This document shows, piece by piece, positions 34,518-44,791 of a stretch of DNA of 64,000 nucleotides (positions within the stretch are counted from its first letter, which is position 1; every line of letters begins with the position of its first letter). The position numbers were made by a program, and so were the translations under genes. This DNA is from Planctomycetota bacterium. GTDB lineage: Bacteria; Planctomycetota; UBA11346. The stretch lies in contig JACDEI010000020.1 in NCBI GenBank assembly GCA_013816485.1, forward strand, positions 17,091 through 81,090, in the 5' to 3' direction. The notes under the pieces were generated by a model. The model was not told the origin of the DNA and ran no database searches. It was given only the letters and a program-made list of their open reading frames with translations.

Positions 34518-35594
34518 ATGGACACCGCACTCTTCGACTACGATCTGCCGTCTGAACTGATCGCCCAGGAACCGGTCGAGCCACGTGATGCGGCACGTCT
34601 GTTGGTGGCGGGCCGCGATGGTGGCGACGCACAACATCGCACCGTCCGTGATCTGCCATCGTACCTGCGCCCAGGCGACCTGCTGGTGCTCAACCGCACC
34701 CGCGTGATCCCCGCCCGTCTCTTCGGGCGCAAGGACAGCGGCGGCGAGGTCGAAGTTTTGCTCATCCATCCAGAACCAGCGAGCGATGACCGCGAGCACT
34801 GGCGCTGCCTCATCCGTGGCAAGGTGCGTGTCGGTTCGCTCATCACGCTCGCTGACGTACGCGCCGAGGTCGTTATCTGTCACGATGACGGTGAGCGTGA
34901 ATTGGCCTTTCCAGCGGGCGTGTCGGTGCTCGCGCTGGCAGAACGCATTGGTCACATCCCGCTACCGCCGTACATCAAACGCAGCGATCGCCCGGACGAC
35001 CGCGAGCGTTACCAGACGGTCTTCGCGGATTCACCAGGATCGGTCGCCGCACCGACCGCCAGCCTGCACCTGACCAAACCGTTGTTGCAGCAGATCACCG
35101 CGCTCGGCGTCAGCACCGCGCACGTCGACCTCGCCATCGGGCCTGGGACATTCAAACCGGTCGACAGCGAACGCGTCGAGGACTTCCGCATCCACGCCGA
35201 ACACTGCACCTGCCCTGCACCAACGATCGCCGCCATCGCCGCCTGCCGTGCCCGTGGTGGTCGCGTGGTCGCCGTCGGCACCACGGTGGTACGAACCTTG
35301 GAGACCGCCGCCGCCCAGGCCGGTGGCCTGGCCCCTTATTCGGGCTGGACCTCGCTCTTCATGTACCCACCCCGTCGTCCGGCAGTGGTCGATTGCCTGA
35401 TGACTAATTTCCATCTGCCGCGTTCATCGCTGCTCATGCTGGTGTCGTGTTTCACCGGCGTCGACCGCCTGCACCACCTCTACCGCGCAGCGGTCGCTGA
35501 GCGGTACCGGTTCTTCAGTTATGGGGATGCGATGTTTCTGCATTGCCCCGGCCCGGAGTCCGGGGTCCGGGGTCCGGGGTCTCAGAATTCCTGA
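34518..35594 (+). CDS. queA: S-adenosylmethionine:tRNA ribosyltransferase-isomerase (QueA)
   Basis: 358 residues. QueA adds the cyclopentene-diol from SAM to 7-aminomethyl-7-deazaguanine in tRNA (queuosine pathway). Family landmarks: FDYDLPSELIAQEPVEPRD at the N-terminus, RPGDLLVLNRTRVIPARLFG, GEVEVLLIHP, HIPLPPYIKR, ERYQTVFA, HVDLAIGPGTFKPV and a C-terminal TNFHLPRSSLLMLVSCF ... YRFFSYGDAM. Normal QueA stops right after this last motif; here the frame reads on about 17 residues (Pro/Gly/Ser-rich) through a 7-bp repeat array. The function should be intact. The rpmB gene follows. Confidence 0.95.
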   Translation: MDTALFDYDLPSELIAQEPVEPRDAARLLVAGRDGGDAQHRTVRDLPSYLRPGDLLVLNRTRVIPARLFGRKDSGGEVEVLLIHPEPASDDREHWRCLIRGKVRVGSLITLADVRAEVVICHDDGERELAFPAGVSVLALAERIGHIPLPPYIKRSDRPDDRERYQTVFADSPGSVAAPTASLHLTKPLLQQITALGVSTAHVDLAIGPGTFKPVDSERVEDFRIHAEHCTCPAPTIAAIAACRARGGRVVAVGTTVVRTLETAAAQAGGLAPYSGWTSLFMYPPRRPAVVDCLMTNFHLPRSSLLMLVSCFTGVDRLHHLYRAAVAERYRFFSYGDAMFLHCPGPESGVRGPGSQNS

Positions 35595-35669
35595 TGGCAT
35601 CAGGGCCACAAATAATCGTCGGGCAAACGACTCCGGACTCCGGACTCCGGACCCCGGACGGTGGCAATC
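35553..35669. repeat. Inverted 7-bp-unit array overlapping the queA 3' end
   Basis: Left arm (35553-35582): units GTCCGGG x3 preceded by GGA. Right arm (35629-35669): CTCCGGA x3 and CCCCGGA. The arms pair mainly with G-U wobbles. The loop holds a perfect palindrome CCTGATG-G-CATCAGG (about 35590-35604) that includes the queA stop. It may act as the queA transcript end. Confidence 0.8.
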
Positions 35670-35685
35670 CTCCCCCAGGACCATC

Positions 35686-35712
35686 TTGACCCACCGGACT
35701 GCGCCCTATGCT
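35686..35712 (+). promoter_or_regulatory. Possible rpmB promoter
   Basis: TTGACC and TATGCT are separated by 15 bases and end 42 bases before the rpmB ATG. The spacer is shorter than the usual 17, so this is weak. Confidence 0.25.
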
Positions 35713-35753
35713 CCGCGCCCTTCACTGAAAGCCCGTCTTCCCAGAGGTTTCCC

Positions 35754-36005
35754 ATGTCGCATGTCTGCTTCTTCACTGGCAAAAAGACCCAGACCGGTTG
35801 GATCCGCGCCGAAAAGGGCGCGCGTCGCGACGGTGGCGTGGGCAACAAAATCAAGGGCCGCACCAAGCGGAAGGTGAAGCCCAACCTCAAGAAGCTGCGC
35901 ATCCTGGTCGACGGCGTCGTCCGCAAGGAATGGGTCAGCACCTCGGCCATCAAGAAGGGCCTCGTGGTCAAGCCGTTCAAGGTCAAGGCCGCCGCGAAGG
36001 TCTGA
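35754..36005 (+). CDS. rpmB: Ribosomal protein bL28
   Basis: 83 residues, very basic. It starts MSHVCFFTGKKTQTGW, the standard L28 beginning (xVCxxTGKxxxxG). It continues with NKIKGRTKRKVKPNLKKLRI, VRKEWVSTSAIKKGLVV and a Lys/Ala tail. It is a large ribosomal subunit component. The frame continues upstream for 30 codons, but the L28 start is at ATG 35754. tRNA-Cys lies 33 bases downstream and may be on the same transcript. Confidence 0.93.
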   Translation: MSHVCFFTGKKTQTGWIRAEKGARRDGGVGNKIKGRTKRKVKPNLKKLRILVDGVVRKEWVSTSAIKKGLVVKPFKVKAAAKV

Positions 36006-36017
36006 GTCTTCTGTTTC

Positions 36018-36034
36018 GCCGCCCTCCGGGCGGC
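36018..36034 (+). other. Hairpin between rpmB and tRNA-Cys
   Basis: Perfect 7-bp stem GCCGCCC, loop TCC, GGGCGGC, four bases before the tRNA 5' end. It could be an rpmB 3' end or a tRNA processing signal; no T run follows. Confidence 0.5.
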
Positions 36035-36038
36035 ATCC

Positions 36039-36112
36039 GGCGCCGTGGCGGAGAGGCTACGCAGCGGATTGCAAATCCGTGTACCCCGGTTCGATTCCGG
36101 GCGGCGCCTCCA
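36039..36112 (+). tRNA. tRNA-Cys (anticodon GCA)
   Basis: 74 bases with encoded CCA. Acceptor GGCGCCG/CGGCGCC, D stem GCG/CGC, anticodon stem GCGGA/TCCGT with loop TTGCAAA (anticodon GCA), short variable loop, T arm CCCGG-TTCGATT-CCGGG, discriminator T, then CCA. All stems pair. Confidence 0.97.
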
Positions 36113-36128
36113 AAGCATCCATCCGACG

Positions 36129-36165
36129 AACCCCGGCTGGTGATACCAACCGGGGTTCATTTTTC
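36129..36165 (+). terminator. Terminator after tRNA-Cys
   Basis: AACCCCGG and CCGGGGTT with an internal TGGT/ACCA stem form a hairpin starting 17 bases after the tRNA, followed by CATTTTT. Confidence 0.85.
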
Positions 36166-36269
36166 CCCGGGCGATCATCCGATCGCCTTCAATTCGCGCT
36201 CCTGCTGGCATCGCCTTCGGAGAGCGCACCTCCCCGAAAGCTCCCTCAACACGAGGGAAAAGCGATCCC

Positions 36270-37637
36270 ATGCAATTCAGCGACCTCCCCCTCTCCCAAC
36301 CTCTGCAACGCGCGATCGTCGACACCGGCTACGTCACGCCGACGCCGATCCAGCAACGCGCCATTCCCATCGTCGTCACCGGACGTGACCTGCTGGGTGT
36401 CGCCCAGACCGGCACCGGCAAAACCGCCGCGTTCGCGCTGCCGATCCTTGAACGGCTGATGGCGAGCAAACCGCACGCCGGCGAGCGCGGTCAGCGCAAG
36501 CCGATCCGCTGCCTGATCCTGACTCCAACGCGTGAACTGGCGCTGCAGATCGGCGAGAGCTTCTCGACCTACGGTCGCTTCGCCGGCCTGCACCACACCG
36601 TCATCTTTGGCGGCGTCGGCCAGCGTCCGCAGGAAGACGCGCTCCGTCGTGGCATCGACACCGTCATCGCCTGCCCAGGCCGCCTACTCGACCTGATGAA
36701 CCAGGGCTTCGTCGATCTGCGCAATCTGCAGGTGTTCGTGCTCGATGAAGCCGACCGCATGCTCGACATGGGCTTCATCCACGACATCCGCAAGATCGTG
36801 GCGAAGATCCCGCAGAAACGTCAGACGCTGTTTTTCTCCGCCACTATGCCGCGTGAAATCCGCGACCTGGCGGGCAGCCTGCTGCATGATGCCGCCACTG
36901 TCGAAGTCGCGCCGGTATCCTCGTCGGCGGAAACCGTCGAACAGTTCGTCTACCACGTTGATCGCGGCCACAAACCCGCGCTGCTGAAACACCTGCTGGA
37001 TGACGCGGCGTGGAAGAAGGTGCTGGTCTTCACCCGCACCAAACACGGTGCCGACAAGGTCGTGCGCTGGTTGGAGCAGTGCGCGATCAAGGCTGCGGCG
37101 ATCCATGGCAACAAGAGCCAGAACGCCCGCGTGCGCGCGCTCGAATCCTTCCGCGAGGGCGGCATCCGCGTGCTGGTGGCGAGCGACATCGCGGCCCGTG
37201 GCATCGACATCGATAGCATCACCCACGTGGTGAACTTCGATGTGCCGCACGAACCAGAAACCTACGTCCACCGCATCGGTCGCACCGGCCGCGCCGGCAA
37301 TACCGGCATCGCGGTCAGCCTGTGCGATCAGGAGGAACGTGGTGACCTGCGCATCATCGAACGCCTGATCCGCAAACCCGTGCCCGAAGCGGAGCACCCG
37401 TTCAAGGGCGTGCCGCCACCGCCGCGGTCGGCCCAGGCACCGCAGGGTCAAGGACAGCGCCCGTCACGCTTCGGTGGCCACCGTGGCCAGCGGCGCGATG
37501 ATCGTCGGGATGAACGCGCACCACATGGCAACCCACCCCGCTCGACCGGTGGGCACCAACACGGCAATGGCCATAGCGGTCGCCCAAGTGGACGCCCCCC
37601 CGGTCGCTCCGATGGCCAGCGTTTCGGCCACGGCTGA
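36270..37637 (+). CDS. rhlE: DEAD-box RNA helicase (RhlE-like)
   Basis: 455 residues. It has the full DEAD-box set: Q motif ([11 protein letters not shown]), motif I AQTGTGKT (45-52), PTRELA, DEAD (near 158), SAT (FFSATMP), ARGID and [10 protein letters not shown]. The core ends near residue 370; the tail (370-455) is Arg/Gly/Pro/His-rich and low complexity, typical of RhlE/RNA-binding extensions. It unwinds RNA using ATP, in ribosome assembly or mRNA turnover. The start MQFSDLPLS matches the family's FxxLxL opening. Confidence 0.92.
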   Translation: MQFSDLPLSQPLQRAIVDTGYVTPTPIQQRAIPIVVTGRDLLGVAQTGTGKTAAFALPILERLMASKPHAGERGQRKPIRCLILTPTRELALQIGESFSTYGRFAGLHHTVIFGGVGQRPQEDALRRGIDTVIACPGRLLDLMNQGFVDLRNLQVFVLDEADRMLDMGFIHDIRKIVAKIPQKRQTLFFSATMPREIRDLAGSLLHDAATVEVAPVSSSAETVEQFVYHVDRGHKPALLKHLLDDAAWKKVLVFTRTKHGADKVVRWLEQCAIKAAAIHGNKSQNARVRALESFREGGIRVLVASDIAARGIDIDSITHVVNFDVPHEPETYVHRIGRTGRAGNTGIAVSLCDQEERGDLRIIERLIRKPVPEAEHPFKGVPPPPRSAQAPQGQGQRPSRFGGHRGQRRDDRRDERAPHGNPPRSTGGHQHGNGHSGRPSGRPPGRSDGQRFGHG

Positions 37638-37784
37638 ACAAGTCTCGACAGCCTGCGCACATCAACCGCCCATCAGCGGACGAATGGATCGCGCAGGCGT
37701 GCCAACCTGGGCTTGAACAAACCGGGCACCCCGCCACCTTGTCGGCCCAGCTTTCAGCGATCACCCAAACCCCTAGGAAATCGC

Positions 37785-38321
37785 ATGCGCCTCCTGTCCG
37801 CTTTCGTTGCTTTCGTCCTGATCGGCTCGCCCCTGTTCGCCGCTGACGCCCCCGTCGACCGCGACAACAAGCCGATCCCCGCTGCGGCCGAACTGGCCAA
37901 GCTAACCGGCGACGCCGCCAAGGGCCAGGCCTCCTTCGCCACGCTGTGCGGCATCTGCCACCAGGTCAACGGTGCCGGCATCGACTTCGGACCCAACCTC
38001 TCCGACATCGGCTCGCGCAAGACCAAAGAGAACATGTTCGAGTCGATCCTGGACCCGAACAAGGTCCTCGAACCCGGCTTCGAATCGGTGCTGATCAAGC
38101 TCGAAAGCGACGAGACCTACATGGGCATGATCGCTGGCGAGACCGACAGCGAAGTCACCATCAAAGCCATGGGTGGCGTCAAGACCACCGTCAAGAAGGC
38201 CGACATCGTCAGCCGCACCAAGCAGCCGATGTCGCTGATGCCGGTCGGACTCTACCGCGCGCTGAGCACGGATGACTTGGTCAACATCATCGAGTACCTG
38301 GCGGCGCAAAAAAAGAAGTAA
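37785..38321 (+). CDS. Small secreted c-type cytochrome, PVC-type heme-binding domain
   Basis: 178 residues from ATG 37785 (TAGGAAA upstream), with a signal peptide (MRLLSAFVAFVLIGSPLFAAD). One heme motif CGICH lies near residue 55 with FGPNLSDIG after it. The rest (ILDPNKVLEPGFESVLIKL ... KADIVSRTKQPMSLMPVGL ... LVNIIEYLAA) is the PVC-type C-terminal heme domain also found at the end of the 1147-residue protein at 10560. It is a stand-alone version, probably a periplasmic electron carrier or partner of a dehydrogenase encoded elsewhere. A strong terminator follows. Confidence 0.88.
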   Translation: MRLLSAFVAFVLIGSPLFAADAPVDRDNKPIPAAAELAKLTGDAAKGQASFATLCGICHQVNGAGIDFGPNLSDIGSRKTKENMFESILDPNKVLEPGFESVLIKLESDETYMGMIAGETDSEVTIKAMGGVKTTVKKADIVSRTKQPMSLMPVGLYRALSTDDLVNIIEYLAAQKKK

Positions 38322-38345
38322 GCGCTCGCAGGATTAGATTCAGCA

Positions 38346-38382
38346 CGACACCCGCGCCAATCGGCGCGGGTGTCGGTGTTTC
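38346..38382 (+). terminator. Terminator after the small cytochrome gene
   Basis: 13-bp stem CGACACCCGCGCC, loop AATC region, complement, then GTGTTTCT. It lies between convergent genes ending at 38321 and 38464. Confidence 0.8.
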
Positions 38383-38463
38383 TGGAGCCCTGGCGACGTG
38401 GCCGGAAGCGATGGATGCCCAGGCGCAGACCCTGGTGGGCGCGGCGGAAGAGTCCTGGATCAG

Positions 38464-39135
38464 TCAATCGGATGAAACTGAACCCGAAACTCGACTCACG
38501 CTAAACTTGGTTCGCATTGCGTCCAAAGTGCGCTGGAACTGCTCGTGGTCATCGCGTGAACCTGAAAACTGGATCTGCTCTGCTCCGTCGTCGACGGGTG
38601 TCGCCTGTCCATTCCAACGGGGAACACCCAGCTGCACCAGGAAATCCCGAACCACCCGCTGCACGATCCGCTCACCGTCAAACAAGCCCTGCTGGTAGCT
38701 GCCCGCCGGCACGTCCAACAGCGGTCCGGTGAACGACGCGTAGCCACAGATGGCGTTGGTCATCGCATCGGGAATAGCATCCAGGTAACCCTGGCGGTAC
38801 CAGAACTCCGCCAACCGATCACCGTACTTCCGTTCCCCGTCGGGACAGAGACCGACATCCGCACAGCGCTGCCAATGCTGATCCATGCGCGATATTCGCC
38901 AGCGCAATTCCAGCCAATAGATCGGCTTGGCCACCACATTCGCCAACGTCACCCAGCGGCTTGTCGGATACGGGGAGCCATGTTGGGAAAAGTCAGTGAT
39001 GATATCGGCGTACCGCAGGGCGATGTAGCCGCCGACATAGCCAGTCAGCAACGTGGAGATCACCGCCGTCACCAGCAGCCATCGCCTAAGCAGCGATGTC
39101 ATCGCCACGCGATCATTCGGGTTAGTTGGGGTCAT
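38464..39135 (-). CDS. Single-pass membrane protein, unknown function
   Basis: 223 residues from ATG 39135, overlapping the 3' end of the glycosyltransferase gene by 14 bases, so the two are translationally linked. One membrane helix is at about 16-38 (WLLVTAVISTLLTGYVGGYIAL). The remaining part is soluble (WRISRMDQHWQRCADVGLCP, EFWYRQGYLDAIPDAM, ICGYASFTGPLLDV). No family is recognised. It is the last gene of the tsaE-glycosyltransferase run. Confidence 0.65.
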   Translation of the reverse strand: MTPTNPNDRVAMTSLLRRWLLVTAVISTLLTGYVGGYIALRYADIITDFSQHGSPYPTSRWVTLANVVAKPIYWLELRWRISRMDQHWQRCADVGLCPDGERKYGDRLAEFWYRQGYLDAIPDAMTNAICGYASFTGPLLDVPAGSYQQGLFDGERIVQRVVRDFLVQLGVPRWNGQATPVDDGAEQIQFSGSRDDHEQFQRTLDAMRTKFSVSRVSGSVSSD

Positions 39136-40972
39136 GTCCTTCATCCAACCCATGCACGGTCTTTTCCCAATAATGCGGCTTGAAGATCAGCTGCCACATC
39201 CCCTTCCACGCGGCGATCGCGAGCAGGATCCAGTAGAGCGGTGAGATCAGCGCGGCGAACAGCAGGCCGCGTTGGCCAGGGCGGCGACCGGCGATGAAAT
39301 TGATCAGGATGAATGCGAGGTTGCCGAGGATCAGCGCCACTGACGCGGCGAAGAACACCTGGCTCATCATCGCCAGTACCGGGTCTTCACCGGCACCTTG
39401 GTAGATCATTGGCCAACTCCAGCGTTCCTGCAGCAGGTCGCGAGTGGTCAGCAGTTCCCACAGGCCGTGGCCATGCGAAAGGTCGATCGCCAGCAGTGTC
39501 GCGTAGACACCGCTGATCCCCCACAGCGCGAGGTTGAGCGCCGAAAGGATCGACACACAGAATACCGACAGCACGAACCCGAGCGCGCCCCATGGTCCGA
39601 GTTTGGCCACCAACAACCACGGACGACGGCCCCACACCAGATGAGTGATGAGGTAGCCTTTCAGCCAGCGGCTGCGTTGACGGATCCAGTTGCCGACGCG
39701 GCTGTTGGCTTCTTCCCACGTCGTGCTGTCGAGTGTACGCGTGTGGTGGCCGGCCATGTAGAGGCGCACGCCCAGATCACAGTCCTCGGTGACGTTGAAC
39801 GGATCCCAGCCGCCGATATCGCGTAGGATGCGCGTGCGGAAATGATTGCTGGTGCCGCCGAGCGGGATGGGCACGCCGAGCGCCACCAGGCCATCGAGGT
39901 AACGCCGGAACCACACGTTGTATTCGAGCGCAAACCAGCGCGTCAGCAGGTTCTGGTTGTGGTTGTGGTAGGCGAGTTGCGCCTGCAGACAGACGATGTG
40001 CTCTTCGCTATCGCGGAAGGCCAGCACCGCCTGTTTGAGCTGATCGGGTTCGGGGCGATCCTCGGCGTCGAAGATCACCAGGAACTCACCACGTGCACGG
40101 TCCAGACCGTGGTTGCAGGCCCGTGGCTTGGTCTTGGGTTGGCCTGCGGGCACGACCACCACTTCGGCGTACGACGGGATTCCAGCAGCGGTGATCGCCT
40201 CCAACGTGTCTGGGTCGTCGGCTTCGAGCAGGAACTTCACATCGAGCTTGTCAGCCGGATAGTCGAGCTTGCCGAGCGCGACCAGGATGTTGCGCGCGAC
40301 GTTGCGCTCCTTGTAGAGCGGCACCAACACGGTGTAGAGCGGCCAGCCGCCGGCAGGCTCGTCCAACAGCGCGTGGTGCAGTCCGCGTTTGCCGCCCATC
40401 ACCATGGCCAGCAAACGGAAGCCGATCGCCGCGACATAGACCAGGGTCAAGGTTCCGCCCGCAACGCCGAGCGCGATGAGCGGATCGTAGAGCGGCAGGT
40501 AGATCGCCACGGCGATGAGGAAACCGAACCACGGTTCCTGTCCGCAGGGCACCGTTTGACGGTTGAGCACCACGCCGAGCGTGCTGGTGATAAACGCAGC
40601 CACCGACATGCCGATAAGCACCGCCCACGGATTGCCGAGCAGACGGTTGGCCAGATGCACCGCGGCGGAGCGATCGGGATCGAGTTGGAACTCCGGGCCG
40701 ACGACCGACCCACAGATGATGCCACCGATCAGTGACGTGATGATGCCAAGGATCAGCCAACCCCAGGAGAACGTGCGCATCGCACAGGTGGCACGAAACC
40801 GTTGCGCATACGCCGCGACCAGCGGATCACCGCCGCCAGGGCCTTCCGGCAACCGCACCACCGGACCCGCTGCGGCAGGCGTGGGAAGTGAAGCGGGCGC
40901 TTCCGGCGCCAGGAACGGCATGGCCGTCACCGGCGTCGGTTCGTGCAATGGAACACCTGCATTACCGGTCAT
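39122..40972 (-). CDS. Processive GT2 glycosyltransferase (cellulose/chitin-synthase-like)
   Basis: 616 residues from ATG 40972; a TTG at 40987 is possible. A Pro/Ala N-terminus is followed by helices at about 70-92, 115-137, 148-165 and 170-195, then a cytoplasmic GT-A domain. It has VLVPLYKERNVARNILVAL, LEADD (250), FDAEDRPEP with the DxD-type site (301-306), TED (395-397) and RQRSRWLKGY (QxxRW type, 432-436). Late helices lie at about 450-475, 485-505 and beyond 535. This D,D,D,QxxRW pattern marks processive polysaccharide synthases. No BcsB/PilZ partner is nearby; product unknown. Confidence 0.88.
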   Translation of the reverse strand: MTGNAGVPLHEPTPVTAMPFLAPEAPASLPTPAAAGPVVRLPEGPGGGDPLVAAYAQRFRATCAMRTFSWGWLILGIITSLIGGIICGSVVGPEFQLDPDRSAAVHLANRLLGNPWAVLIGMSVAAFITSTLGVVLNRQTVPCGQEPWFGFLIAVAIYLPLYDPLIALGVAGGTLTLVYVAAIGFRLLAMVMGGKRGLHHALLDEPAGGWPLYTVLVPLYKERNVARNILVALGKLDYPADKLDVKFLLEADDPDTLEAITAAGIPSYAEVVVVPAGQPKTKPRACNHGLDRARGEFLVIFDAEDRPEPDQLKQAVLAFRDSEEHIVCLQAQLAYHNHNQNLLTRWFALEYNVWFRRYLDGLVALGVPIPLGGTSNHFRTRILRDIGGWDPFNVTEDCDLGVRLYMAGHHTRTLDSTTWEEANSRVGNWIRQRSRWLKGYLITHLVWGRRPWLLVAKLGPWGALGFVLSVFCVSILSALNLALWGISGVYATLLAIDLSHGHGLWELLTTRDLLQERWSWPMIYQGAGEDPVLAMMSQVFFAASVALILGNLAFILINFIAGRRPGQRGLLFAALISPLYWILLAIAAWKGMWQLIFKPHYWEKTVHGLDEGHDPN

Positions 40973-41022
40973 GAACCATCCCAGCAAAAGTTGCGCAGGT
41001 GAACGGCATCGCAGCGTAACGC

Positions 41023-41478
41023 TCAGGACGACCGGTCACTCTGCAACCACGGAACTGATCGACCAGGAGGCGGTGCGACCTGCGCTTCACGTCCATCGGC
41101 GCGATGGCTGAGGACGATGTGCCACGTATGCGCCGTCGGCAACACGGCCAACACGCGCTCCGCCCACTCAATGATACCGATACCGTCCTCTGCCAACTCA
41201 TCGAAGCCTAGTCCGGCGAGCGCGCCTGGGCCTTGCAGACGATAGGCGTCGACATGCACGACCGGCAGCCGTGCATCGTAGCGGTTGAGCAGGGTGAAGG
41301 TCGGACTGGAGACTTCCGCCGGCTCGCCACCAAGCTCCGCCACCAGGGCGCGCACCAACGTGGTCTTGCCCGCGCCGAGCGGCCCATCCAGCGCGATCAC
41401 ATCGCCCGTCTGTACGCTGCCGGCCAGCAACCGTCCCAGACGCTGCGTCGCGGCTTCGTCGGTGAGGTGGATGGGCAT
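41023..41478 (-). CDS. tsaE: tRNA threonylcarbamoyladenosine biosynthesis ATPase TsaE
   Basis: 151 residues, normal TsaE length. P-loop GPLGAGKTT (32-40), the SSPTFTLLNRY segment, VVHVDAYRL and IIEWAERV are all standard. TsaE works with TsaB, TsaD and TsaC in making t6A37 on ANN-decoding tRNAs; the others are not in the window. It is first in a minus-strand run with the glycosyltransferase (50 bases downstream). Divergent from the glycine riboswitch/gcvP unit. Confidence 0.95.
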   Translation of the reverse strand: MPIHLTDEAATQRLGRLLAGSVQTGDVIALDGPLGAGKTTLVRALVAELGGEPAEVSSPTFTLLNRYDARLPVVHVDAYRLQGPGALAGLGFDELAEDGIGIIEWAERVLAVLPTAHTWHIVLSHRADGREAQVAPPPGRSVPWLQSDRSS

Positions 41479-41516
41479 GGGCGCACGATCGGCAGCGAGG
41501 CCGCAGGGACAAGATG

Positions 41517-41586
41517 GGTCCGGAAGTCCGGAGGTCCGGAAGTCTTGTGGTCGTGGTCGACTTCCGGACTTCCGGACTTCCGGACC
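41517..41586. repeat. 28-bp near-perfect inverted repeat of 8-bp GTCCGGAA units
   Basis: The left arm 41517-41544 (units GTCCGGAA, GTCCGGAG, GTCCGGAA) faces 41559-41586 with one non-Watson-Crick pair (G-T) over 28 bp and a 14-base loop. It lies in the divergent gap between tsaE and the riboswitch. Confidence 0.95.
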
Positions 41587-41655
41587 GTTCTAGCTGTCTC
41601 GCCCCACCCTTGACCGTCCTCCGCCGGTTCGACCATCCCCGCGCCGAACGACGAC

Positions 41656-41824
41656 AGCGGGAGAAGTCCCAGCCGGTCAACGACCGGGTCCGGGGTGCCG
41701 AAGGAGTAACGCTCTCAGGCCAAAGGACCGCTGCCCGACGGCACCCTGGAAAGTCCGTGATGCCCGACCACCAATCGGCGTCATGGCGCCGACGGAGTCA
41801 CGCTCTCAGGCACCGGAACAGGGG
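41656..41824 (+). promoter_or_regulatory. Tandem glycine riboswitch
   Basis: Two aptamers. Aptamer 1 (41656-41732): closing stem AGCGG/CCGCT, GGGAGA, then CCGAAGGAGTAA and CTCTCAGGCCAAAGGACCG. Aptamer 2 (41744-41824): closing stem CCCTG/CAGGG, then CCGACGGAGTCA and CTCTCAGGCACCGGAACAGG. Both carry the conserved CTCTCAGG of the glycine family. The second has some departures from consensus (CCGACGG, ACCGGAA). Downstream, a GCGCC...GGCGC hairpin lies near 41830-41862, then GGAG at about 41884 before the gcvP ATG; this could be the expression platform. It is expected to switch gcvP on with glycine. Confidence 0.95.
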
Positions 41825-41895
41825 ACCACGCTGCGCCATCGTCGACCCACGACGGCGCGTGTCCGTGTTCCCTCTCCTGGGTCGGAGTCCATTCC

Positions 41896-44778
<2,883 letters not shown>

Positions 44779-44791
44779 AGTTCCCAGGCGA

